From: Actinomycetota bacterium
GTDB lineage: Bacteria; Actinomycetota; Actinomycetes; Actinomycetales; Microbacteriaceae
Direction of reading: 5' to 3'
Length of the DNA: 44,766 bases
Assembly (NCBI GenBank): GCA_947450345.1
Contig: CANFVD010000008.1
Location: 1 to 44,766 of the forward strand
Each line of letters starts with the position of its first letter. Within the stretch, counting starts at the first letter, position 1. The position numbers were made by a program, and so were the translations under genes. This document shows positions 8,156-16,611 of the stretch, piece after piece. The notes beneath the pieces were generated by a model that was given only the letters and a program-made list of their open reading frames with translations, did not search any database and had not been told where the DNA came from.

Positions 8156-9343
8156 GTGGAACGCAGGTCAATTGTGGTTGCGGGTGGCGGACCAACCGGT
8201 CTTGCTGTTGCGCTTGGGTTGGCACAACGCGGTGCAGAGGTAACTGTGCTGGACAGGGCTCCAGAACCCAGCACGGCTCCCCGAGCTCTCGCCTACCTTC
8301 ACCCGGTGCTGCCCGGTTTTGACGCGTTGGGCGTGCTCGATGACATCAAAGCCGACGCCGCGATTAGCGACGGCATGAACTTCTTCGACCACGAGTCGGG
8401 AGAGTCTTTCCACTTGACGCTGGATGCCATCGAAAACGATTTTCCCTTTCCGTTCGTTCCACTGCTCGGTCAACACCGCGTGAGCGCTATTCTGCTGCGC
8501 CACCTGGCCGAATACGACAACGCCGAGGTGCTCTATGGCCACGAAGTGGTTGGCATTCGACCAGAAGACGACAACGTTACCCTCACTGTTAACACGGCCG
8601 AGGGCGAGAAAGTTATTGTCGCCGACTGGCTCGTCGGAGCCGATGGCGCGACGAGTGCTGTGCGCAAGCTCATGAATCTCTCGTTTGATGGCATCACCTG
8701 GCCCGAGAAATTCGTCTCCACAAACATCCGTGCCGACCTGCATGCCGCTGGCCTGCAGATGACCAACTGGCGCATTGACCCGGTCTATGGTGCCGTCATC
8801 GCCCGTTACTCCTCTGATGATTCCCTCTGGCGGTTCACTTTCAAAGAGGATGCCGAACTCCCCGACGAAGGACTCGAAGAGCGCATCCACGCTCACTTTG
8901 AGACCGCGATTCCCGGCAACCTGCCCTACGAGCTGGTGCAGTTTGCCCCGTACCGCATGCACCAGCGCGCGACATCCTCGTTTCGATTTGGTCGCGTCTT
9001 GCTTGCCGGTGACGCTGCTCACGTGACCAATCCCATTGGCGGTTTGGGACTCACAGGCGGATTCTGCGACGCGTTCGTTCTCTCGGAGGCATTGGCCGCC
9101 GTGGTTCACGGTGAGGCCGAGGACGCCGTGCTTGATCGATACTCCGATGAGCGCAGGCGCGTGTACCTCGAGTACGTCTCGCCAACGGCCTCAATGACCA
9201 AGGGAATTTTGTTCGACGATCACCCCGCCGAGGTGAAGCAGCAGATTCTCGGCCATCTGCGCCATCTGCGCGACGACAGAGAGTTCCGCCGTCAAGACTT
9301 ACTCAGCATGCAGGCGATGGTTACTCCGTCGCTCCTCGGATAG
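8156..9343 (+). CDS. Single-component FAD-dependent aromatic hydroxylase (PHBH fold)
   Basis: 395-residue group A flavoprotein monooxygenase (p-hydroxybenzoate hydroxylase fold; FAD tightly bound, NAD(P)H as reductant). The FAD dinucleotide loop is VAGGGPTG (residues ~9-15) with TVLDRAPEPS closing the Rossmann strand. The DG motif is DWLVGADGATSAVRK (mid-protein) and the GD motif LLAGDAAHVTNPIGGLGLTGG (late). Length is normal for the small PhzS/DHPH-like members; it lacks the long thioredoxin-like tail of phenol hydroxylases. GTG start with AAAGAGG 5 nt upstream. Followed 14 nt later by the alpha/beta hydrolase, so the two form an operon. Inferred role: a second ring hydroxylation, possibly decarboxylative, preparing the ring for opening. 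Confidence 0.92.
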   Translation: MERRSIVVAGGGPTGLAVALGLAQRGAEVTVLDRAPEPSTAPRALAYLHPVLPGFDALGVLDDIKADAAISDGMNFFDHESGESFHLTLDAIENDFPFPFVPLLGQHRVSAILLRHLAEYDNAEVLYGHEVVGIRPEDDNVTLTVNTAEGEKVIVADWLVGADGATSAVRKLMNLSFDGITWPEKFVSTNIRADLHAAGLQMTNWRIDPVYGAVIARYSSDDSLWRFTFKEDAELPDEGLEERIHAHFETAIPGNLPYELVQFAPYRMHQRATSSFRFGRVLLAGDAAHVTNPIGGLGLTGGFCDAFVLSEALAAVVHGEAEDAVLDRYSDERRRVYLEYVSPTASMTKGILFDDHPAEVKQQILGHLRHLRDDREFRRQDLLSMQAMVTPSLLG

Positions 9344-9357
9344 ACAGAGAGAGAATC

Positions 9358-10362
9358 ATGGAACACAGCTACTTCTGGATCCCCGGCGACAGGGTTAAGG
9401 CCACCGCAGGAACCATCTTCGCGGGCTCGATGTTTGTTGAACATCTGACGAACGGCAAGCCCACCACGAAGCCGAACATCGTTCTCGTGCACGGTGGCGG
9501 CGGCCAGGGAACCGACTATCTCACGACGCCAGACGGTCGACCGGGATGGGCTCCCCTTCTGGCCGAGCAGGGTTATCCCGTCTATGTTGTCGACAGGCCG
9601 GGGCACGGGCGTTCGCCCTACGACCCCGAGGCGTTGGGCGCTCCCACGCCGACGTGGGGCGCAGAGTTGCTTACCGGTATTTTTCTTGGCGACCCGCAGG
9701 GGCCTCCGCTGCCGCCGAACACGCAGTGGCCCGGCGCACTCGACGGAAGCGACGACATCTTCGCGCAGTTTGCTGCCTCGCAGGGTCCGCTGCCGTCGAA
9801 CCTCGCTGAAATGCACGCGCGTGAACGTGACCGTCTGGTCAGTCTTCTCGAGCGAATCGGCCCGGCAGTGATCTTTGCCCACTCCGCCGGTGGTCCCGGC
9901 GCAGTATTGGCCGCGGACGCTCGCCCCGAGTTGGTGCTCGGGCTGGCCGCCATCGAAATCATCGGCCCACCCTTCTTGGGGCGTCCCGGAATGGAGCTCC
10001 CCTGGGGCCTCGCGGCAGCGCCGATGCACTACGAGCCTGCCGTCGCCGACCCATCTGAATTTCAGTTGGTTATTGACGAGTCCAAGCCGGTTCCTGAGGC
10101 CCTCCAGGCGGAACCCGCGCGCAAGCTGCCCAACTTGGCGCGCGTTCCCATTGCCATCGTGACGGCAGAAGCATCACCGTTCACCTACTTCGACGGTCAC
10201 CTCAAGGCGTTCCTCGACCAGACCGGCTGCAACAGCACGGTCATGCGCCTCGCCGACCACGGCCTCCACGGCAATGGCCACGGCATGATGCTCGAGCGCA
10301 ACAACGCCGAGGTCCTGAGTGTGATCGAAGGTTGGTTATCCCAACTCCCGGGAGTGAGCTAG
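9358..10362 (+). CDS. Alpha/beta hydrolase
   Basis: 334-residue alpha/beta-hydrolase fold enzyme. The oxyanion region is LVHGGGGQGTDY, then VVDRPGHGRSPYDP. The nucleophile elbow is FAHSAGGPGA, where Ser sits in an A-H-S-A-G variant of GxSxG, and the catalytic His is in NGHGMMLE near the C terminus. No signal peptide, so it is cytoplasmic. Co-directional with the FAD hydroxylase 14 bp upstream; AGAGAGAGA precedes the ATG. In context it may hydrolyse a C-C or ester bond of a ring-opened or lactone intermediate, but an esterase role on the incoming substrate is equally possible. Its stop overlaps by 4 nt the stop of the convergent cupin gene. Confidence 0.9.
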   Translation: MEHSYFWIPGDRVKATAGTIFAGSMFVEHLTNGKPTTKPNIVLVHGGGGQGTDYLTTPDGRPGWAPLLAEQGYPVYVVDRPGHGRSPYDPEALGAPTPTWGAELLTGIFLGDPQGPPLPPNTQWPGALDGSDDIFAQFAASQGPLPSNLAEMHARERDRLVSLLERIGPAVIFAHSAGGPGAVLAADARPELVLGLAAIEIIGPPFLGRPGMELPWGLAAAPMHYEPAVADPSEFQLVIDESKPVPEALQAEPARKLPNLARVPIAIVTAEASPFTYFDGHLKAFLDQTGCNSTVMRLADHGLHGNGHGMMLERNNAEVLSVIEGWLSQLPGVS

Positions 10363-10883
10363 CCAAAGTTGTGGCTAAGTGCTTCTTCCCCTGGCTCGAC
10401 GACAATCCATTCGTCTTGGCCCGCGGTCAGGTTGAATGCGTCGAAGAACGTCGCTGCGCCCGAACCGGATGAATACCCATACATAGGTGTGTCTGCGGGC
10501 ATCCAGTAACAGTCGCCTGCCCGAGCAATGCGTGGCTCAAGGCCCTCAACGAACAGCGTCATCTCGCCAGAAATAACGCAGGTGGTGCCCCCAGACGGAT
10601 GGACGTGAATGGGGCTCCGTGTGCCCGCAGCGCGCGTATCGCGATAAACGAGGTGTCGGACACCGTCCACAACTTCGTCGAGCACTGTGACCGAGTTGTT
10701 GAGGACGCTTGGTGTTCCTACGGGGGCGAGGCCGTTTACGGTCGCAGGGCCGCTTTCCGAGCTGTGCGAGTGCGCTGAGCCGCCGCCGGGGATCGGGGAA
10801 GGTTCGCTGGAGCAACCCGCTAAGCCAAGAGCGGCGGCGATGACGACGGATATTGTGCGGGCGTGCGTGCGGGAGGGATTCAC
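10359..10883 (-). CDS. Cupin-domain lipoprotein
   Basis: 174-residue exported protein. Residues 1-24 form a lipoprotein signal (basic start, hydrophobic VVIAAALG, lipobox LAGC), followed by a Ser/Pro/Gly/His-rich linker containing a His-Ser-His-Ser stretch. From ~65 on there is a small beta-barrel cupin: SPIHVHPSGGTTCVISGEMTLFVEG carries the HxH...E metal-ligand pattern of cupin motif 1, and motif 2 is degenerate (AGDCYWMPADTPM). Likely a metal-binding or ligand-binding protein on the outer face of the membrane; enzymatic role unknown. GTG start; a TAGGCT -10-like box lies 8 nt upstream (10892-10897), so the mRNA may be nearly leaderless. Confidence 0.85.
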   Translation of the reverse strand: MNPSRTHARTISVVIAAALGLAGCSSEPSPIPGGGSAHSHSSESGPATVNGLAPVGTPSVLNNSVTVLDEVVDGVRHLVYRDTRAAGTRSPIHVHPSGGTTCVISGEMTLFVEGLEPRIARAGDCYWMPADTPMYGYSSGSGAATFFDAFNLTAGQDEWIVVEPGEEALSHNFG

Positions 10884-11064
10884 AATTCCCGAGCCTAATG
10901 TTCTCTACTCGAAGCTCGGCAAACCCCGCCGCCGGACTCTTAACTCATGTAAACTGGTCGCAACGTATCCAGCGTTTGCGCGCTCCCTGCCCGCGACTTC
11001 GTAGCGTCATGTCACTTCGAGAATGCTGTGGACTGCTGAGAAAAATCCGAGAGAGAGAACCAGA

Positions 11065-11661
11065 ATGAAGAGCCCGTCGCGCCTGTTGTTACTCTGTGCT
11101 GTGCCGGCATTGGCGTTGATACTGACGGCGTGCAGTCCATCCGCCAGAACGCTAGCCGACACCGCCACGGAGCCCGCAGTCTCGAAAGAGGCAGGCGCGC
11201 TGGGCTCTCGCATCTGTTTCCTTAACGACACGACTGACCCTATGTCGGCGGCACCGGGCGGGCGTGTGAATGAGGAGAATGGGTCGAGCTTCGTTGGGAC
11301 CGCAGGGCCCCTGTCGGCCGACGCGGAGCTGTGCTTCGCTGGTTGGAACTCTCGCGAGGCATACGACTTACAGCCACGAATGTTCGGGGTGACGCATTGG
11401 GGTTATGAGGTCGTAGATGTGATGGTGTCAGTGAGTGCTGACGGTAACTACAACGCGTTGAGTTTCTATGCAGATAACCCTTCGATTCGTTCGACAAAAC
11501 TGCAATGGAAGGTTGATCCTGAGGCAAAACAAAATTGGAAGGGCCAGGTATTTTCTGTCGACGAATCGACGACTGTGTCAGCCGGAGGCCTCAACTTCAC
11601 CGTGGCGCGACGCGGCGACAGCCAAAACTACAAGGAGTACGTCGTTCGCTTTACTCGCTAG
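11065..11661 (+). CDS. Uncharacterised lipoprotein
   Basis: 198-residue exported protein, not assigned to a family. Seen: a clear lipoprotein signal (MKSPSRLLLLCAVPALALI followed by LTAC), then a Ser/Thr/Ala linker. Two further cysteines (SRICFLND and AELCFAGW) could form a disulphide outside the cell; the rest looks beta-rich, with W at GVTHWGY. The ATG at 11065 is chosen because GAGAGAGA precedes it and the signal peptide begins there; an in-frame upstream start would add 14 charged residues ahead of the signal. It stands alone, divergent from the cupin lipoprotein and convergent with the UbiB-like gene. Confidence 0.75.
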   Translation: MKSPSRLLLLCAVPALALILTACSPSARTLADTATEPAVSKEAGALGSRICFLNDTTDPMSAAPGGRVNEENGSSFVGTAGPLSADAELCFAGWNSREAYDLQPRMFGVTHWGYEVVDVMVSVSADGNYNALSFYADNPSIRSTKLQWKVDPEAKQNWKGQVFSVDESTTVSAGGLNFTVARRGDSQNYKEYVVRFTR

Positions 11662-11670
11662 GCGCATGAA

Positions 11671-11709
11671 CGCCGGCAGGGTTGCGGGCTAGGGCAACGG
11701 GCTCCGGCG
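11671..11709. terminator. Compound hairpin between convergent genes
   Basis: CGCCGG (11671-11676) pairs with CCGGCG (11704-11709), with an inner GTTGC/GCAAC stem (11681-11685 with 11694-11698). It straddles the short space between the lipoprotein stop and the UbiB-like stop. There is no U tract, so it is a possible bidirectional terminator of modest confidence. Confidence 0.35.
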
Positions 11710-13422
11710 CGAGAAAACGCCGGCGAAAAGTGCGTGCAGCAGGGGCACACCGGACACGGCCAAGATGACGATGCCGAGCGTGCTGTCGCGCTCGAGCACG
11801 ATGAGCCCGCCCACAAAGAGCGCCGCGAACAGAACGGCAGAAATCACGCGACGCAGCGTGCGATTAAGGATGCGGGTGCGGCGCTCGAGTTCGGGAGAGC
11901 GTACGGAGAGCTGACCCGATTCGGCGCGAGAGATGAGGGCGTCGATGCGCTTGGGCAGTTTCGCGGCAAGGCGGAGGGTCGAGAGCCCATCGTTAACAAA
12001 AGCGCGGACGAAGTTGCCCCCTTCGGCGCGAACGAGTTTGGCCGAATAGGGTTCCACGGCGTTCCACAGGTTGAACTCCGGATTCAACGAGCTACACATT
12101 CCCGAAATCAGCGAGAGCGCTCGAACCACCAGCAGGAAGTTCTCGGGGAACTGAAACGGCAACGCCCGCACGACGTCGGCGAACTCGCGAGCAAAGGCGC
12201 GATACTCCTGAGGGTCAACCTTCTGAAGCTCAGCAAAGCCCAGTCCGCCGAAGCGATCGAAGAGCTTGATAAACGCGCGCTCTAGCTCAACCGTGTCGGC
12301 GCTCGGCATGAGCACGCCCACGTCGCGCATGCCCTCGATCATGCCGGCGCCGTCGCGTGAGGCCGCGGCAATCAGTGTGGAGCGCAACGCCTTGGCTAGC
12401 CCTGCCGGCACTTGACCCATCATGCCGAAGTCAATGAACGTGAGACGCCACTGCGGTTCGTTTGATCCGGCGGCGGCCGGAAGTGGCTGCACAAACACAT
12501 TGCCCGGATGCGGATCGGCGTGAAAAAAGCCGTCCATCAGCACCTGATCGAGCATCACGCGCGCGAACTCGTCGGCAACATCGTGCGGATTGATGCCGGC
12601 GGCCCGCAGCCCGTCCAGATCAGTGATCTTGATGTCGGTGACATCTTCTTGAGTGAGCACACGCCGCGTCGATCGTTCCCACACCATCTCGGGAACGCGA
12701 ACGCGAGGGTTGTCGGCAAAGTTCGCTGCGAAGCGCTCGGCGTTAGCGCCTTCGTTGAGGTAGTCGATCTCCTCGAGGCAGGTGGTGGCGAACTCCTCCA
12801 TCAGGCGCGGCATGTCGGCACGCCTGTTGATGAGACGAATTCGACTCAGCCACCCGGCCACTCGCCGCAACGCACGCAGGTCGATGTCGACCACGGTGTC
12901 GATACCGGGGCGCTGAATCTTGATGACCACGTCTGTGAGTCCCGTGAATTCCTGGTCAGCGGGAGAAAGGATTGCCCGGTGAACCTGGCCCAGCGAGGCA
13001 GCAGCGAGCGGCTCCGGGTCGACCCAGCTGAAAGCCACGTCGAGTGGCACGCCCAGCTCGCGCTCGGCCAACGCCCGAATGGCGTCGAAGGGAACCGCAG
13101 GCACCTCGTCCTGTAGGCCGATGAGTTCGTTGGTGATGACCGGCGGCAACACGTCCAGGCGGGTCGACATGAACTGTCCGAGCTTGATCATGAGCCCACT
13201 GAGGTCAAGCGCGAGGCAGTGAAATCGGCGCGCAATCAGGGTGAGGCGGCGCGTACGGGTTCGCGCCGAGATTCCACGCAGACCCAGGCGTGGCAACATG
13301 AGTTCGAACCACCACGTCGACACGAGCTGGCGCGCGGCAAAGCGGATGATGCGCCGGTAGCGTGAACGCGCCCGACGCGCGGTCATGGGCTCGCTGGCGA
13401 TGCCGGAGTTGGGTTGTGCCAC
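11689..13422 (-). CDS. ABC1/UbiB (AarF) family atypical kinase-like protein
   Basis: 577-residue protein of the UbiB/ADCK family. Seen: the KxGQ motif at 80-83 (LMIKLGQFMSTRLDVLP), the alanine-rich loop AAASLGQVH that replaces the glycine-rich loop, the ion-pair Lys in DVVIKIQRPGI, a catalytic HADPHPGNVF loop and a DFGMMGQV metal-binding motif. Two hydrophobic segments lie at the C terminus (ISAVLFAALFVGGLIVL and TLGIVILAVSGVPLLHALF). The family acts as ATPases in quinone or lipid homeostasis; in menaquinone-using actinobacteria the role is unclear. The gene starts (GTG) 3 nt after the PadR stop, implying translational coupling; its ribosome site would overlap the end of the PadR gene. Confidence 0.93.
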   Translation of the reverse strand: MAQPNSGIASEPMTARRARSRYRRIIRFAARQLVSTWWFELMLPRLGLRGISARTRTRRLTLIARRFHCLALDLSGLMIKLGQFMSTRLDVLPPVITNELIGLQDEVPAVPFDAIRALAERELGVPLDVAFSWVDPEPLAAASLGQVHRAILSPADQEFTGLTDVVIKIQRPGIDTVVDIDLRALRRVAGWLSRIRLINRRADMPRLMEEFATTCLEEIDYLNEGANAERFAANFADNPRVRVPEMVWERSTRRVLTQEDVTDIKITDLDGLRAAGINPHDVADEFARVMLDQVLMDGFFHADPHPGNVFVQPLPAAAGSNEPQWRLTFIDFGMMGQVPAGLAKALRSTLIAAASRDGAGMIEGMRDVGVLMPSADTVELERAFIKLFDRFGGLGFAELQKVDPQEYRAFAREFADVVRALPFQFPENFLLVVRALSLISGMCSSLNPEFNLWNAVEPYSAKLVRAEGGNFVRAFVNDGLSTLRLAAKLPKRIDALISRAESGQLSVRSPELERRTRILNRTLRRVISAVLFAALFVGGLIVLERDSTLGIVILAVSGVPLLHALFAGVFSRRSPLP

Positions 13423-13425
13423 CCT

Positions 13426-13971
13426 CTAATCTTGCGCTAACAACGCCTTAAGTTTTTTCGCGGCCTCGTCAATAACACTCGTGGCCTCAATAATCTTGTC
13501 GTCCTTCGAGCGGCGTGCGACCTCGGCTGCGGCGCGAGCGAGACTCACACCCGCCATTGCGAGAGAGCTATAAGGGCCGGTTTCGCGGTCGCTACCCGTC
13601 ATCCACGGGGCCGGCTTTGCCGAGTCAGCCTCAGCCACGGCGCGGCCCGCATCCGTGAGCGAGAAGGTGCGCTTGCCGGCGGCTTCCTTCGACGCGATGA
13701 GGCCTTCATCGGCCAGAAGCTGCAACGTGGGATAGACCGAACCGGGGCTGGGCTTCCATGCTCCACCGCTGCGCGTCTCAATTTCGTGAATGATTTGGTA
13801 GCCGTGCATGGACGATTCGGCAAGGAGTCGAAGGATGGCCGCACGAACATCGCCGCGCTTCATGCGCATGTCGACATTCCGCTTGAGTTGATTGCGCATG
13901 TCCTCGAGGGTTTCCCACGCGGAGGCACCCATCCGCGCGCCGTCGAAATTCGTGAACCAGGACTCTTTCAT
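13426..13971 (-). CDS. PadR family transcription regulator
   Basis: 181-residue PadR regulator. An N-terminal ~35-residue extension precedes the winged helix: KRGDVRAAILRLLAESSMHGYQIIHEI, then WKPSPGSVYPTLQLLADEGLI and a basic wing (KEAAGKRTFSLTDAG). The C-terminal ~80 residues are helical, as in PadR dimerisation arms, but rich in Ala/Lys/Glu. ATG with CGGAGG 5 nt upstream. It heads a two-gene unit with the UbiB-like gene. A palindrome 28 nt upstream of its start (14000-14017) fits self-repression, so a ligand probably induces both genes. Confidence 0.93.
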   Translation of the reverse strand: MKESWFTNFDGARMGASAWETLEDMRNQLKRNVDMRMKRGDVRAAILRLLAESSMHGYQIIHEIETRSGGAWKPSPGSVYPTLQLLADEGLIASKEAAGKRTFSLTDAGRAVAEADSAKPAPWMTGSDRETGPYSSLAMAGVSLARAAAEVARRSKDDKIIEATSVIDEAAKKLKALLAQD

Positions 13972-13999
13972 GCTGACCTCCGTGAGTATCGCTGAGGTC

Positions 14000-14017
14000 T
14001 TAACGATATATCGCTAA
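14000..14017. promoter_or_regulatory. Palindromic operator of the PadR-UbiB unit
   Basis: TTAACGATATATCGCTAA is an 18-bp palindrome broken at one position pair, with a perfect CGATATATCG core (14004-14013). It lies between the VOC stop and the PadR start. AT-rich dyads of this kind are typical PadR targets, and it covers the likely -10 region. Binding is inferred. Confidence 0.65.
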
Positions 14018-14469
14018 CTGGCGGACGTAAAGTCGGCGATGACAATCTTGGTCATCTGGCGCAGGGCGGCGTTGGCATAAGCGGCCTTCTCCGGATCCGG
14101 GTCACCGAGGTAATCACGCATCTGAATAGGAGTGACCTGCCAGGAAACGCCCCACTTGTCGGTACACCAGCCGCACTGGCCTTCCTTGCCTTCGGCAGTA
14201 ATAGCGTTCCACAGTCTGTCGACCTCGTCTTGACCATCCACGCTGAGTGAGAGCGAAATCGCGTCGTTGAAAGCCGGGCCGCCCGCCCAGTTCAACCCGA
14301 TGAACTCGTGCCCATAGATCGAGAAGTCGGCCGTGAAGAGGGGACCCTCAGGACCGAGTCGATTTTCCGAGTGGACCACGGCACCAAAGGTTTCGCGATA
14401 AAAAGCGAGAGCCTCCTCTAGTTTCTCGGGAAACCACAGGAAAGTGCGCAGTATTGGTGTCGCTGTCAT
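14014..14469 (-). CDS. VOC superfamily (PhnB/glyoxalase-like) protein
   Basis: 151-residue vicinal-oxygen-chelate fold protein of the PhnB/'3-demethylubiquinone methyltransferase-like' subgroup: ILRTFLWFPEKLEEALAFY, then GPLFTADFSIYGHEFIGLN, GGPAFNDAISLSLSV and CGWCTDKWGVSWQVTP, the last being a hallmark of this subgroup. Enzymatic activity is not established for these proteins. The ATG at 14469 is chosen because a TAAACT -10 box ends 6 nt before it, as for a leaderless mRNA; a TTG two codons earlier would lie inside that spacer. Its stop lies inside the PadR operator. Confidence 0.9.
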   Translation of the reverse strand: MTATPILRTFLWFPEKLEEALAFYRETFGAVVHSENRLGPEGPLFTADFSIYGHEFIGLNWAGGPAFNDAISLSLSVDGQDEVDRLWNAITAEGKEGQCGWCTDKWGVSWQVTPIQMRDYLGDPDPEKAAYANAALRQMTKIVIADFTSAS

Positions 14470-14475
14470 AGCCAA

Positions 14476-14481
14476 AGTTTA
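14476..14481 (-). promoter_or_regulatory. -10 box of leaderless VOC gene
   Basis: TAAACT on the minus strand, then 6 nt, then ATG. The transcript would begin at or next to the start codon. No ribosome site is visible, consistent with leaderless translation. Confidence 0.55.
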
Positions 14482-14561
14482 GGCCGGGGCTGGCAAGTAC
14501 CTCGGCACTAAAGTGAAACGGTGACGGCGCGCGGGTGCGCCGCAGAAGGAGCGGAATCTCA

Positions 14562-15515
14562 GTGCACGAAACTGACGCGCACTCAGCCACAGGGGCGGGT
14601 GCCACGCGTTCACTCCTGGCGATTGATGCTGGCCAGACGGGCGTTCGTGCGCTTGTCGTTCAGGGTGAGAGCCGCAGAGAGAGCTCATTTTCCGGGCTCA
14701 AGACCGACCGCGAGCTCTTTGCCCAGCTCGCCGAAATAATCAATGGCGTCGTCGGCACCATTGAAGGCACCGTCACGCTCACCATCGGGATGACCGGACT
14801 CACGGTGGCGAACAGTCGCCCCGACGAATTGCTCTCCCTCGTCCCGCCGCACATCGACCGGGTCTACCTGGCCCACGATTCGATCACGGGCTTTTTGGGC
14901 AGCATGGGTGTCAATCAGGGTGCGGTCACCGCCGTCGGCACGGGAGTTGTGACCTTGGCCGTGGGCAAAACCGAATGGGCGCGCGTCGACGGATGGGGCA
15001 ATCTCATTGGCGACAGTGGGTCGGCCTATTGGATTGGCCGCGCCGGTCTCGAGTCGGCGATGCGGGCCTATGACGGGCGAATTCCCGAGACGGCCCTCAG
15101 CGACCTCCTGCAGGCCAACTTCACGAATCCCGAGGAGGCGTACATCGAACTGCAGACCAGCGATGACCGCGTGGCGCGAATCGCCGCTTTGGCCAAGGAC
15201 GTCATTGCGCTCGCCGATGTCGACAGCGCCGCGCGCGACATCGTTGTGGCAGCCGGGCGCGAACTCGCTCACTCCGCGGTAACCGCAGCCCGACGCACAG
15301 GACTTCTGGAAGCGCCCGTGCAGAGGTTCAGTTGGGCCGGCAACGTGATGAAGGCGCCGACGCTGCGCAACGCATTCATTCAGGCAATCACTGACGCATT
15401 GCCGGGAGCGGAGATCCGCGAGCCTGAGGGCGAACCGATTGACGGTGTTGCGCTCTTACCCTCGGTCTCAGAGGCCTCGCCCATCGCCGAGGTCATTTAT
15501 CGCGCGCAGCGGTAA
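14562..15515 (+). CDS. BadF/BadG-type ATPase, N-acetylglucosamine kinase-like
   Basis: 317-residue actin-like (ASKHA) ATPase. Phosphate-1 motif LLAIDAGQTGVRALV, connect/phosphate-2 GAVTAVGTGVVTLAV, then RVDGWGNLIGDSGSAYWIGRAGL, which is characteristic of GlcNAc/glucosamine kinases and BadF relatives (GWGxxLGDxGS). An adenosine-motif region follows (FSWAGNVMKAPTLRNAF). No cysteine iron-sulphur ligands, so a sugar kinase role is preferred over a benzoyl-CoA reductase activator. The GTG at 14562 is chosen because AAGGAG lies 10 nt upstream; a TAAAGT -10-like box at 14509-14514 would give a ~40-nt leader. No transporter or catabolic partner adjoins, so cell-wall amino sugar recycling is an inference. 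Confidence 0.85.
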   Translation: MHETDAHSATGAGATRSLLAIDAGQTGVRALVVQGESRRESSFSGLKTDRELFAQLAEIINGVVGTIEGTVTLTIGMTGLTVANSRPDELLSLVPPHIDRVYLAHDSITGFLGSMGVNQGAVTAVGTGVVTLAVGKTEWARVDGWGNLIGDSGSAYWIGRAGLESAMRAYDGRIPETALSDLLQANFTNPEEAYIELQTSDDRVARIAALAKDVIALADVDSAARDIVVAAGRELAHSAVTAARRTGLLEAPVQRFSWAGNVMKAPTLRNAFIQAITDALPGAEIREPEGEPIDGVALLPSVSEASPIAEVIYRAQR

Positions 15516-15533
15516 ATCGTTGTCGGGCGATAT

Positions 15534-16505
<972 letters not shown>

Positions 16506-16611
16506 GGAGTTCGTCCTTAGAAGAGAGAGAGGCCAGAGCCGTAAGCGGCGACGAACCTATTCTGGCGCACGGGCACACACGTTTGCTCGCGTCGCGCGCG
16601 GCGGCCAGGCG

